From positions 124,001-188,000 of the forward strand of contig JAYKYS010000005.1 in NCBI GenBank assembly GCA_036924285.1: 64,000 bases of DNA, written 5' to 3'. This stretch comes from Asterella californica (lineage: Eukaryota > Streptophyta > Marchantiopsida > Marchantiales > Aytoniaceae). Positions 10,838 to 22,395 of this stretch are shown here, one piece after another. Under the pieces are notes generated by a model. That model was not told where the DNA came from and did not search any database. It was given only the letters and a program-made list of their open reading frames with translations. A program made the translations under genes and the position numbers. The number at the start of each line of letters is the position of its first letter. Position 1 is the stretch's first letter.

Positions 10838-11221
10838 TATTTTCACATTCTTCACCCTTGAGAGTTGGTTCAACTTTTCATTCTCTTGCTCTTGAAAAAG
10901 AGAGACTTGAGCCGCCTTGGTAGTTTCAGCATAAGATTTCATCTTCATCTCCAACTTCTCCACTACTTCTTTGAAATTATCGTTTACCACCGCAGATTTC
11001 TCCTCAGCAGAAACAACAGATGCTGAGAGTGTAGAGGAAATCTGCTTGGTAGTTGTAGCAACAACGGTTTGCATGTTCTTCAAAGCATGAACATCGCACA
11101 CAATAGAAACAAGCTCGCTCTTATGTGCTATGAGCTCTCGATGCAGATCTGCTACTTCAACCGATACTTCTTCCACCGCTGCCAACACCTTATGAAGGAG
11201 TTGTTTAATCTCCTCCGTCAT
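10838..11221 (-). pseudogene. LINE ORF1 N-terminal fragment (duplicate)
   Basis: The likely start is the ATG at 11221, giving MTEEIKQLLHKVLAAVEEVS. It runs as a K/E-rich coiled-coil protein to SRVKNVKIS before entering the junction repeat. It is the counterpart of 1972-2358, with substitutions such as M to T at residue 2. The RNA-binding half is absent. Confidence 0.75.
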
Positions 11222-11574
11222 CACCAAAGAACTAGTTTCACAAATCAGCGAGCTAAGAGCACACATCAACACCTCAATTCTACTCAGATCGCAACAAGAT
11301 TTGTCTCAATGGAAGGGTCACGCCAAGACCTTTCCAAAGGTACCAAGCTTGCTCAAAACCAACAACCACAGCTCCTTCGACGATCAATTTTGTCCACGGG
11401 TGTCAACTCCTCTCTCCAACAGGTCCGCAAAATAGAAACACACCTCAACACCTCAATTCTCCTCAGATTGCAACAAGATTTGTCTCAATGAAAGCGTCTC
11501 GTCGAGACCTTTCTAATGGCACCAAGCTTGCTCAAAACCAGCAACCACAACTCCTTCGACGATCGATTTTGCTC
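11222..11574 (-). promoter_or_regulatory. LINE 5'-UTR monomers (about two units, duplicate)
   Basis: These are the same two ~178-bp units as at 2359-2708, marked by the ATTTTGTCCACGGGTGTCAA word and CCAAGCTTGCTCAAAACCA. They lie upstream of ORF1 on the minus strand and end where the 3' end of a minus-strand LINE begins. Confidence 0.6.
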
Positions 11575-11848
11575 AATGCAAAAGAGCATTGGTACGACAA
11601 GAAACTATATCTCTAATATAAAGCCCTTGTAGAGAAAAGAATGGCGGACTTTTGAACCCACCACCATCACCTTGGACTTCGAAAGGTTCACTTCCATCTG
11701 CATGTTGTTGCAAAAGACCTCAAGAGCATCCAAATGTCGTTGTAAACTCAAAGGATCACGTGATAGAAGAATGATATCATCAGCATAAATCAATGCTTGA
11801 ATGATATAGATTCCAAACTTCACACCTTCTCTTCCAAATTCAGCAAGC
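11575..11848 (-). pseudogene. LINE 3' end joined to an RT palm piece (internal deletion)
   Basis: Bases 11575-11626 are the last codons of ORF2, and the following bases jump to the RT palm (IQALIYADDIILLSRDPLSL, then SKSKVMVVGSKVRHSFLYKG). Relative to 2710-3910, about 925 bp has been removed. At 11848 the sequence turns into plus-strand LINE, a second opposite-strand junction. Confidence 0.75.
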
Positions 11849-11849
11849 T

Positions 11850-13774
11850 TTGATGTCCTACGTTGAGCAAATTTACTTCTCTCCACATGCACCATGTATG
11901 CCACAAAGTGAAGGACTACCGCAGACCTTTTCAATGGACGAAGTACGACATCAGCTCAGTAGGTTTGCTAGTGGAAAATTTGAGGATCTAGAAGGACTTT
12001 CTGCAGAGCTACTACAATGGGGAGATGATTCTCTCATTCCTATACTTACCAAGCTTCTGAATGATGCTGCTGTACATGGTTTCCCTAAGAGTTGGTTCAT
12101 GCGCAAAGTGATTCCCATCCACAAGTCGGGCAAGAAGGATGATGTTACCAACTATAGAACTATCATGGTGGGCAACATCTTTGCCAAGTTGTATGGGAGC
12201 TTGCTAGAGAGAAAACTTAGTGTTTGGGCAGAAGGATCCAATGTGAGAGCTCGTTCACAAGCAGGTTTTCGTCCTACCTTTAGCACCATTGATCATATTC
12301 TTTGTCTTCGTGTTGCTTGGGAGAAGTCAAAAGGAAATGGTAAAGCTCTCTATGCTGCTTTTATCGACTACACAAAAGCTTTTGATAGGGTGCCTAGGAA
12401 GCTCTTATGGGACAGACTTGTTGCCATTGGTGTTCCTAAAGACATGATGGCAGCGGTTTCTAAACTCTATGAACGAGTTTATGTGAAGCTTACCTCGACA
12501 CAATCAAAGGAGATCTTTAGCACTATTGGAGTCATTCAAGGTTGTCCTCTCTCCCCTACTCTATTTGGTATCTTCATCGATGACGTGGAGAGATGTCTTG
12601 CTGAATTTGGAGGAGAAGGTGTGAAGTTGGGAATCTATATCATTCAAGCATTGATTTATGCTGATGATATCATCCTTCTATCACGTGATCCTTTGAGTTT
12701 ACAACGACATTTGGATGCTCTTGAGGTCTTTTGCAACAACATGCAGATGGAAGTGAACCTTTCGAAGTCCAAGGTGATGGTGGTGGGTTCAAAAGTGCGC
12801 CATTCTTTTCTCTACAAGGGCCAAGTTTTACAACAAGTGGAGAGTTACAAGTACTTGGGCATTGACTTCTCTCATAACTACGGTTGGGCTTTGTGCATTC
12901 ATAAGAGAGTTGAAGCTGGTTACAAAGCTTTGTACTCTCTTTTGAATCGTTGTCGACGTGCTCATCTCTTAGCATGGGATTTGAGAAAGTTTCTCTTCAG
13001 GAGTTTGGTTTTGCCTGTGATACTTTATGGTGTTCAAGTTTGGGGGCCTGGTGCAAAGAAAGGAGCTTGGGAACGTATCGAGAAGGTTCAAAAAGTGTTC
13101 TTACAAGTGGAGCTTGGTGTAAGATGCCAAACACCATATGCTATGCTCCTTGCTGAATCTGGTTGCTTATCCGTGGAAGCAGAAGCTCTTTACTTGACTA
13201 TCATTTATGTCTCAAGAGTGAGATCTCTTGGAGAGACGAGATTACCTTGTCAAGCTCTAAGAGCTACATTCTCATTTGGTTGGTATGTTGATGTGGTGGC
13301 TTGGTGTGGAAGATGGAACATTTTTGAGCGTGATTTTGACCTTCCACCTATTGCTCTTCGGGAGTTGATTCAAAAAAGGTTTTTTCATGCTATATGGTCT
13401 CAACCCAAGACCAAGATGGCTTACTATCATCAGCATGTCAACCCCATGTTGGTGTATTGTGAACAAGAGTACCTATTTCAATCTCTCTTCGACATATCAT
13501 CGCTCAGCACCGCACTAGCTCTCATAGACTTGGCATTGAGGAAGGACGTTGGCTAAACATTGTTAGGAATGAACAGCTTTGTAGACTTTGTGATTTAGAT
13601 CAGATAGAGGATGAGGATCATGTATTCATTGTATGTCCCTTGTATGATGAGATTAGATGTAGACATAAGATAGTTGCTAGTGATTTCTATACACTTTTAC
13701 AGATGTTAGCTCTCCCACTAGGGCTTTATATCAGAGATATAGTTTCTTGTAGTACCAATGCTCTTTTGCATTGA
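11850..13774 (+). pseudogene. LINE ORF2, RT and C-terminal domain, near-intact
   Basis: One frame of 568 codons covers the whole RT: GKKDDVTNYRTIMVGNIFAK (fingers), AFIDYTKAFDRVPRKLLWDR, IQGCPLSPTLFGIFIDDVER and the catalytic YADDIILLS near residue 270. The thumb follows, with LRKFLFRSLVLPVILYGVQV. The frame ends early at 13556 because 10 bases are missing near 13470, where EQEYL should lead to RAPISISLRH; the deletion is flanked by a CT microrepeat. The missing C-terminus continues in another frame (DQIEDEDHVFIVCPLYDEIR) to TGA at 13772. The endonuclease domain lies upstream of the truncation and is lost. Confidence 0.85.
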
Positions 13775-13864
13775 TACGATCTCCTAGGGTTTCCTAGGCT
13801 CACATGTTGACTTTGTATTGTTTTTTTTTCTGCCTTTTGACTCTTTGGGTCTTCCGGGCTTGAT

Positions 13865-13890
13865 ATTCATTCATTCATTCATTCATTCAT
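13865..13890 (+). repeat. (ATTC)n 3' end of LINE
   Basis: About six ATTC units follow TTCCGGGCTTGAT. The same end occurs in reverse at 34784-34803, 54933-54945 and 55074-55098, and in the forward sense at 40110-40122. A microsatellite is thus used here instead of poly(A). Confidence 0.85.
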
Positions 13891-15310
13891 AGATAGACAT
13901 GCTCAAAGATGCAAAATAGCAGATTGCGATATAACATGCAGATCTACTTTCTCCACCAACTCGAATCCAATGATATTGTCCACCCACATCTTGAAGAACC
14001 ACTTCAACAAGCTGATGTAAATAAGATCTGACGTAAGTTGCAATACCTCCATAAGTTCCACATCATAACTCTAAGGGTCGGAAATTGCTATTTGGAAGCA
14101 TCTCGTCTCCTTTGTGTGACAACAACACGTCCATCTCTTAAGAAAGCAATGAACCCTCCTTGTTAAGCCTCTTTTACCTTCACAAGCTCCTTCCGCTTGG
14201 CTTCAGGTTGTAGCAGTGTGAGATCAAGATACAACCAGATCTGCCTCCCCTTCAAGACAGCTTTGTTAGCCATCGCTGTATCTCGTTGTGATCAATGGTG
14301 CTAAAGTTCAGATCAATGGTGCTAAAGTTCAGATGAAAACCCGCTTGTGAATGAGTTCTCACTTCAGAACCTTCTACCCAAGCGTTGAGTTTTGTCTCCA
14401 ACAAGCTACCATAGAGTTTGGTGGTGGGCAACATCTTTGCCAAGTTGTATGGGAGCTTGCTAGAGAGAAAACTCAAGTTTGGGCAGAAGGATCCAATGTG
14501 AGAGCTCGTTCACAAGCACGTTTTCGTCTTACCTTTAGCACCATTGATCATATCCTTTATCTTCGTGTTGCTTGGGAGAAGTCCAAAGGTAATGATAAAT
14601 CTCTCTATGCTGCTTTTATTGACTACATAAAAACTTTTGATAGGGTGCCTAGGAAGCTTTTATGGGTCAGACTTGTTATCATTGCCAGACTTGTTGATTA
14701 TTATCATTGGTGTTCCTAAAGACATGATAGCAGCGATTTCTAAACTCTATGAACGAGTTTATGTGAAGCTTATCTCGACACAATCAAAAAAGATCTTTAG
14801 CACCATTGCAGGTATTCAAGGTTGTCCTCTCTCTCTACTCTATTTGGTATCTTCATTGATGACGTGGAGAGATGTCTTGCTGAATTTGAAGGAGAAGGTG
14901 TGAAGTTGGGAATGTATATCATTCAAGCATTGATTTATGTTGATGATATCATTCTTCTATCATGTGATCCTTTGAGTTTACAATGACATTTGGATGCTTT
15001 TGAGGTGTTTTGGAACAACATGCAGATGGAAGTGAACCTTTCGAAGTCCAAGGTGATGGTGGTGGGTTCAAAAGTTCGTCATTCTTTTCTCTAGAAGGGT
15101 CAAGTTTTACAACAAGGTGGAGAGTTACAAGTACTTGAGCATTGACTTCTCTCATAACTACAGTTGGGTTTTGTGCATTCATAAGAGAGTTGAAGCTAGT
15201 TACAAAGCTTTGTATTCTCTTTTGAATCATTGTCGATGTTGTCGTGTTGTAGATTGGCTAGGGTGTGAAACCACCACATATCTTTATCGTACGTGTTTTG
15301 ATGTTGACAA
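13891..15310. repeat. duplicate of the 7424-9010 LINE fold-back segment
   Basis: It contains a minus-strand endonuclease/ORF1 piece (13891-14272, with ~190 bp deleted relative to 7575-7765), a minus RT piece (14273-14440, with a local duplication of GATCAATGGTGCTAAAGTTC) and a plus-strand RT piece (14441-15236). The first bases of the unclassified spacer close it. The order and the fold-back point match 7424-9010 exactly. It ends abruptly at 15310, where element A's truncated 3' LTR begins. Confidence 0.8.
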
Positions 15311-16118
15311 ATTGAGACAAATGGTGAGAAGAAGTGGGAAGGGGAAAGAACCTCTACAGTCTTCTTCGGCTCCCGAGTTGCCTTCGACCTCCGCGCGCTT
15401 CTGACTCTTGTACTAGCTTCCAATGCGACTCCTCTCGAATGCACCTGCTGTCAATTTCGGTCCACACCTCGATTCTACTTTCGCTTCTACTCGCCACTCT
15501 CCACTGTCAACTTCTCGGAAGCTCCATAGGAATGCCTTCGCTCTCTCTGCTGTTTGTGCTCCCACAATCCGATTTCACCCTTCGCCTAGCTGCCAACGTA
15601 CTCTCTACTACCTCGATGTCTTACTCGATTCCTCTCTCAATGCTAGCTCGAAGTTCACTCTCTCAATCGATCTTCTTCAGGCGCACTGTGCTGCGGAAAG
15701 TTGGAAGGTGGCTAATGTGCTTCCTCACGCATCTTCCCCGCAGATTAGGGGTTCTCGTCCTTGGTGTCTTCCGGACCTACCTACCTATTCGGTGCGCTCC
15801 AGTAGGTACACCTACTGTCTTACCCGAAAACTCGTGGTTGATCCTTCGCGGTCGCTGTCTTCTGGAAGATAGGTGTCTTCCGCCGTCTTCCCATCTTCTG
15901 CCGTCTTCTCATCTTCTGAAGACGCAACTGAGAAGATGATCTTCCGAAGACGGTCGTCTTCTGAAGAAGTCAACTTCTTATTACAAACAGCTCTTAAGAT
16001 CATCTTCCTACTAAGGAAGCCGTAACCTTAAGTAACAACGCTTCTTCAGTTATACAAACAAGTCATTATCCTTAAAAATTTCAAAAATTCATGCATCCTG
16101 TAATTTGTGGGCACCACA
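15311..16118 (-). repeat. element A 3' LTR, only the first ~800 bp
   Basis: The minus strand begins TGTGGTGCCCACAAATTACA at 16118, the same LTR start as at 30161 and 58371. The ~800 bp align with 27975-30161 once the solo LTR there (28363-29735) is removed, and show the empty site of that insertion near 15691. At 15311 the LTR breaks off against LINE-linked sequence, so the coding part is missing from this copy. Confidence 0.85.
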
Positions 16119-16121
16119 TAC

Positions 16122-16131
16122 GCCCACCCTC
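16122..16131 (-). promoter_or_regulatory. candidate polypurine tract of element A
   Basis: The minus strand reads GAGGGTGGGC a few bases upstream of the 3' LTR start (16118). A purine-rich tract at this site primes second-strand DNA synthesis in LTR elements. It is short and separated from the LTR by GTATG, so the call is tentative. Confidence 0.45.
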
Positions 16132-16176
16132 ACATGTTTGCGTCCCCGTAAACATCAGTGGTTCCTGCACTTCTGT

Positions 16177-18762
16177 TTATGTCCAGTACTTCTTGACGCG
16201 CCATCCATTAACACGAGTGGTCATCAGTGTACCGCCCAACTCTTCCAACTGCAAAGAGCCATTGTCGAAGACCTCTAAGACACGGTAAGGTCCCATCCAG
16301 CGAAGATGAAGTTTCCCGGGGAACTTAATATGACGGTTGTCGTAGAGAAGTACCAAGTCCCCGTCCACAACAGTCACCTTCCTCAACTTGCTATCGTAGT
16401 TTACCTTACGTTGCGCTTGCACCTCGTATGTCTTCTCCAAAGCTGCATTCCTGTCTTCTTCAAACTCTACGAAGTTCAGAAGACGCTGCTCCTGACTCTC
16501 TTCTTCTCCCATGCGTTCGGATACGGCTAACCGGTATGTTGGGACCTCTAACTCAATGGGCACAATGGGCGTCATGCCGTAAGTTAGGTAGAAAGGCGTC
16601 TTCTGGGTAGTGACTTTAGGTGAAATTCTGAAGGCCCACAACACAGATGGCAGTTTTGTGTCCCAGTCATACGCATGGTTAACAGTTACCTTGTTCAGGA
16701 TGTTACACAGAAGACCGTTCGACTTCTCCGTCAGCCCATTCGCTTTCGAGTTGTATGGCGTCGTCTTCCGATGCTTAATCCTGAAGTATTGGGTCAGGAG
16801 GGAGATAGTCTCATTTAAGAAATGAGTGCCCCTATCTGACACCAATTCCAGCGGACATCCATACCTAGTGATGATGTTATGCCATAGGAACCTTGCTACT
16901 ACTGCGGCATCGTTCTTTCTCGTGGCCTCGCCTTCCACCATCTTGGTGGCATAGTCGGTAGCTATTAAGATGTACCTTGCTCGTGTTCTTCTCGCAACCG
17001 GGGCGATAGGACCTACAAAGTCGATTCCCCACTTTTCGAACGGGGCAAGCGGAAGAATGGGAGTAAGAGGCCACCTTGTTGTAGCGGTCTGTCTTCCCAC
17101 CCTCTGGCATGCATCGCACTTCTTGATCTCCTGGAAAGTGTCTCGGTACATAGTTGGCCACCAGTATCCGGCGTCTAGCATCTTCTTCACTGTGGTCTTC
17201 AATCCGTAGTGACCCCCAGCATCTTCGTAGTGAAGACCTGTGATCACTGCTTTTATCTCTGACGGCTCGAGACATCTTCTCAGCTTCTCGTCATGTCCTT
17301 TTCGAAACAGGATATCCTGGAAGATAGCATATGGCCCTGCCTTGTGTAAGAAGACGGCCTTCTGCTCCGCATCCATTCCCTCGGGGTACTGTTGGTCTTC
17401 CAAGAACCTTCTCAAGTCCTTGAAGATCGACTCTTCTGTGAAAGTCGCAAAGACTGGATCAGAAGATCTAGTCTCGTCTTCTGGGAAGCAGGCGGTACGC
17501 CCCCCCTCAGATGAAAGTGTCTCTGCGAAAACTGAAAACAACTTCTCGTCAGGAAACTCGTCTTCCACTTCATCTTCTCGTAGTTCTGTCTCCAACCTGG
17601 ATAGGTAGTCAGCATTAACATGCTGTCTTCCGGGCCTGTACTCAACTGTGTAAGTAAATTCCTGGAGTAGGAGAATCCACCTAGCTATCCTGCCCGACAA
17701 ATCTGCTTTCTTTACAAGATGTTTCAAAGAGAAGTGATCTACATAGAAGACTAACGGGTTTGCCAAAAGATAGTGTCTAAACTTTCTACAGGAGTAAATC
17801 ATGCCAAGACACTCCCTTTCGGTTGTCAAGTACTTCTTCTCTGCATCACTGAGTTGTCTTCCCGCGTAGTAGATGGGGTAATCCTTCTTCTTCTCATCTT
17901 TCTGACTCAACACCACCCCGATGGCAAAAGCAGAAACATCCACATAAATGTGGAAGACTCTTTCCCAATCAGGCGGCCGTAGGACAGGGGATTCCGACAG
18001 AAGCCTCTTCATTTCTTCGAATGCTTCCTGCTGCTCAGAAGACCAAATGTATGGTTCGTCTTTCTTCAGCAACTTAGTGAGTCTTCCTGCTACCTCTGCG
18101 TACCTGTCAATAAACCTCCTGTAGTATCCTACGTTGCCAAGGAAGCTTCTCAACTGTGTCAGGTTAGCAGGTGGGTGGAGTTTCATGATGACTTCCACCT
18201 TAGCACAGTCGACTTCTATACCTCTTCCGGAAATCCTATGTCCTAGCAAGATCCCCTCTGACATACCAAAGAAGCATTTCTCAGGGTGAAGTGCCAAACG
18301 ATGTTCTCTACACTTCAGAAAACACTTCCTCAGAAGTATCAAGTGGTCTTCTCTCGATCCAAACACACAGAAATCATCCAAGAAAATCTCCATAAAGGTG
18401 CGAAGATACTCCTTGAAGATTGTAATCATCAACCTCTGGAACGTGGCGGGTGCGTTGCATAAACCAAACGGCATTTGATTGTACGCGTACGTGCCCCAAT
18501 CAGTAGTGAAAGTGGTTTTCGACTTGTCTTCTTCTCTGATTGAAACTTGGTTGTACCCAGAATACCCATCTAGGAAGCTGTAGAACTCATGTCCTGCTAC
18601 CTGGTCTAACACAGAGTCGGTGAATGGTAAAGGATGGTGATCCTTCTTCGTGGTCAAGTTCAGCTTCCGGAAGTCCTGACACACTCGGATCTTCCCTGTC
18701 TGCTTCTTCGGCACGATGACAATGGGAGCTACTCATTCACTGCTAAGTACTGGGAAGATGAC
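16177..18762 (-). pseudogene. pol: element A pol: RT, RNase H, integrase
   Basis: This is the continuation, in the same frame, of the gag-pro frame above. Only TGA codons at 18763-18765 and 18733-18735 separate the two, and the related element C has an AGA arginine codon at the first. Counting from 18714: RT with FRKLNLTTKKDHHPLPFTDS at residue ~15, catalytic FLDDFCVFG near 108 and RNase H YVDVSAFAIGVVLSQ near 255. The integrase HHCC zinc finger is at ~493-535 (HYEDAGGHYG, CDACQR). DDE residues lie in GIDFVGP (~565), SDRGTHF (~625) and NGLTEKSNGLL (~661), and a GPYRVLEVFDNGS motif near 805. The pol part is otherwise open for 845 codons, so inactivation looks recent. There is no chromodomain. 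Confidence 0.92.
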
Positions 18763-21700
18763 TCATGCCTTCAGGTATTGGTCAATCTGGTCCTTCACCA
18801 GAAGCGAGTACTTGGAGTTGAGCCGGTACTGCCTCTGCCGTGCAGGAACAACGCCTTCTAGCAAGTCGATGCGATGCTCTCCCAACTCTCGAGGTATGCC
18901 CTTCATGTCTTCTATGGTCCACGCGAAGACATCCTGGAACTCCGTTAGAAGTTCTCGAAAGTCTTCCAACTGCTGGCCCTCGATCACCTTGGAAAGCTTC
19001 AGCTTCTTCCCAGGAGCAACCTCCATCTCTTGGAGATCATCCGGGTTCACCATTCCTTCAGTGTGACTGTACTCACTAGCACCGAAGTATTTCGGTTTGG
19101 GAGCTTCTTCTAGTTCGGATTCGTCTTCTGGAAGACCAACTGTCGGGTCTTCCGAAGGGAAGACGGTATTCTCGTCTTCTGGAAGCTCTTCTTCCGCAAT
19201 CTCGTAGCACTCAATGTACCCACAGACCACATCTTCCACTTTCTCTGCTTCTTCTGTAGCACACACGTTATTCACCATAAACTCATTATACCGTTCATCA
19301 CTGTCAGAAGACGCAGCCGAGTCTTCTGAAGTGTACCCCTCTGTTGTAGACGGAGTTTCACCTTGGTGTCCAATCTTGATCCAAGAAAGCGAGACCTTAC
19401 TCTTCTCACCTGGCTTGGGTGTAGGATTGGGAAATCTCAGACGATGTCTTCTCCAGTCGGTATTCACATTTGCAGCATACAGCCATGGTCTTCCTATCAA
19501 CACCTGATATCCAACTTTAGCTACAGGTCGCAAAATGATGTAAGTGAGGTAAAAAGATACTCCACCAATTACCGTGAGGACATCTTTCAGTTGCCCCAAA
19601 GGTCGTCTTCTGGTCTGGTCCGCCATTCTGAGAATTCTCGAAGTAGGCTGGAACTCAGTGAAGCCTAGGGCATGCGCCGTTTCTTCCGTCATGATGTTAA
19701 CTCCGGAGCCGGAATCAATGGGTACCTTCTTCAGAAGACAGCCATGGATCTCCATATCAAGTTCTGGGGCTCCCAAGTCCTCATGCTCTATTCTTAGGAT
19801 CGGGGTGCTCGTGGGAAGTTTAGCTGCCCTCCTCTTCCTCGATCCTCGAAGCACAGATTGTAACAACTTCCTGTAACCAGCGTTGTCATCCAACAGCTGT
19901 TGGAAGGTCACATCCGCCTTCTGATTCCACAAGTCTCGCAAGAAGTCGTACGGAGATCTTTTCAGAAGAGTGACTGGTGTTTCCAACAGAGAAGATGTAG
20001 TAGCTGCTTCCTTAGGTGGAAGACCAGAAGAGTGTCTTCCCTCGACTGGAGGCTGTTCCCGTGAGACAGGTGTTGCCGTAGTCGGTGTAGGAAGCTGCTG
20101 TACTATCTTCCGTCTCTTCTCCAGCTCTTCTTGCATGATCGCTTCAACCTCTTGTCTTATGTCAGGAGCAAAGTACTTCGGATCTTCTCGGTCGTAAGTA
20201 GGAGAAGACGGCCGCTCGGGAGAAGATGACCTCTCCTTACGCTGCTTCTTCTTCTTGACGTCCTTCTGGCGAGATTCTGACTTCCCTTTGCTTCTGGTAC
20301 TTACCTTGAACACAGCTTCATCCAAAACTTCCTCCGGAGGCCAACTATCTGAATTCGGGTCAGGATTCCAAACAGTACCATCTGTCAAAGTGAGAGATGA
20401 CGCTTCTTCAGGTGTCTTCATCTTCTGAGCTGCAGTCGTCTTCTGCAGCTGAGGTTCCTTTCCTTCGCGCTTCCCAGGGTCTGGTTCGTCTTCCTCGATA
20501 TGGAGACAATCCGTACAATCCCCAGGATCTTCTTCTTCTACCGTGATGTGCTGTACCACTGCTAACTCGAGCTTAGAAGATGATGCAGCTTCTGCAGGAG
20601 GTGTGGTATCTGCAAATCTCACCATTTGTCGTGGTCGTAAGGTCTGAGGACAATTCCCTGTGAAATGACCGGCTTCCTTACAGTTCCCACACAAGGGCAC
20701 TTGCCCAATCTGTCTTCTCGGATGAGGACAGGTGGACCACCAGTGTCCTGTCTCTCCACAATTATTGCACGCTCCAGGAAGAGGGTTGAGAGGTCGTTGT
20801 GATGAAGAAGGCTGCCAGGGTGTCCTGGTCTGTACATTGCTAGCTCTATCCCTCGGTACATAACGATTATATTGGGCGGGAGGCGTAGGAGTGAAGGGTT
20901 GTATCGTCTCGATCCGATAGCAGGTTTCCCCACTGGGATCGTGTAGATATCCCTCATCGTCTTCTTCCCATCCTGCCCAGTTGACAGCTTGGTCCTGCAT
21001 ACACTGATCTCTGGTGTGTCCAGAAGAGTTACAAAGGTTGCACCAAAGGTTTGGCCGGGAAGCCGTAGGCTGCTTCCGCTTATCCTTCTGGTTCAGAAGA
21101 TGAACTTTCAGGTCGGCAAATTGCTTCAGAACCTCATCGATGCGGGGATCAGGTGCAGACTGAATGATCTGAGTTTGAGGCATCTTCTGCACAACTTCCT
21201 CCCTTGTTCGCGTCTTCTCCTTCTTCTTCGTCCGCGTCTTCTTCTCTTGTTCAGATTCGGATTCTGAACTTTCGACAGTAGACTCTTCAGAAGTAGAGGC
21301 TGCTTCCGAATCACTGTTATCAGTTTCAGTGGACTTGGACTTCTTCTTGGACTTCCGAGAAGACTTCTTGGACTTCTTAGACTTCTTCGAGGTCTTCCCT
21401 TTGTCTTTCGTCATATTACGAGTGATGCTCGAGGTTTCATATTGCTGGGCATGCTTCTGTACCTCCGCTAAATCATCACCTCCTCCTCTTCTGCAGTACA
21501 ATTCCATATCCTGAGACAATCCTCCCAAGTACCAGTCCACAGCTTGCTGAGCACAGTAACCTGGTCTTCCTTGGTTCTGAGGGATGTGATCCAAGAGATC
21601 TTCAAATCTCTCGGTGTAATCCCTCAGTGTCTCTTTCTTCTTTCGTTCGAGCCTCTGAAGCTCTATGAGGGTCATACGATCGTAGCCCACTCCTCTGAAT

Positions 21701-22395
21701 CTCTTCAGAAAAGCTGCCTTCAGAGTAGCCCAAGCGGCCATTACTACAACATCATCCAACGTTTTACTCATCCACTTCCTTCCTTTTCCTTTGATCAAAC
21801 TGGGAAATACACGGAGTCTGTCAACATCAGCGTCTTCCTTGTTGGATCTAGAGATGGTTTCGAACATCGTGATGAAGTCGTCCGCATCATCATCATCGTC
21901 GTACGGATGGTACTTCTGCCGAGTGTGAGAAGCCATGTTGACTGCCGGCTGGTGCGGCTGCCAACTTCTTTCTTCCTCAGGTCCAGGTGGTGGAGATGGT
22001 CTTCTCGAAGGTCCAGGCCCGTCTGAGTCACGAAGGTCGTCTTCTGAGTCAGAGCTACTGTCACTGCTTCCTTCCGAGACGTCTGGAACAATCTCCTCCA
22101 GTCTTCCCTCACCTTGAGAAGCTTCTCCCGCACTTGGGAAGACGTCTTCCGAGTAACCAGTACCGAAATCTACTTTATACACGTGATCACCCGGTTGGCT
22201 TCTGTCTTCGCCAAAGATTATGCTCGAGATGGAAGGCTCTTCCAACTCTACCGATCGGATCTTCCTGAGCTCTTCTTCTTTCCTTTGGTGTCTCAGGGTT
22301 ATCCGCTGCTCCCTAGAAGCGGTTCGCTGGGGTGAGTTAACCCACTCAAGATCTTTACCCGTGCGTCTTCTGCTTCTTCCTCCGGTCGAAGGCAT
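18763..22395 (-). pseudogene. gag: element A gag-protease
   Basis: The frame is 1210 codons from ATG at 22395. The N-terminus is basic, then a Ser/Asp-rich segment, then the capsid-like Gag domain at about residues 150-320 (GKGRKWMSKT, AAFLKRFRGV, ERFEDLLDHIPQ). A Lys/Ser-rich linker (KTSKKSKKSKKSSRKSKKKS) follows. Three CCHC zinc knuckles lie near residues 452 (CNLCNSSGHTRDQC), 540 (CNNCGETGHWWSTC) and 566 (CGNCKEAGHFTGNC). The aspartic protease active site DSGSGVNIM is near 892, with FYLTYIILRPVA and VLIGRPWLYA after it. The frame runs directly toward RT and stops at TGA 18763-18765. Gag packages the RNA, and the protease cuts the polyprotein. Confidence 0.92.

Larger units (their letters stand above)
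11849..13890 (+). mobile_element. LINE, 5'-truncated, with 3'-UTR and (ATTC)n end
   Basis: The plus-strand LINE starts inside ORF2, at ALMSYVEQ in the linker before RT, and runs through the ORF2 stop (13772-13774). A ~90-bp 3'-UTR contains CTTTTGACTCTTTGGGTCTTC, and the element ends in ATTC repeats at 13865-13890. It is the best plus-strand copy of the RT domain in the window. The 5' side is the opposite-strand junction at 11848, so no target duplication can be recognised. Confidence 0.85.

Noticed and set aside
11605..13890. Twin-priming inversion of a single LINE insertion
   Set aside because: The inverted part encodes the RT palm, which is also present in the plus-strand part; twin priming would not duplicate it.
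15334..15939. 201-residue plus-strand frame, with a like frame at 27781-28392
   Set aside because: It is antisense to element A within its LTR; the two copies diverge in frame and end, and the peptide is low-complexity Ser/Leu.
20619..22133. Several 60-160-residue frames on both strands across element A gag
   Set aside because: They are shadows of the long gag frame and of its Lys/Ser/Glu-rich linker.
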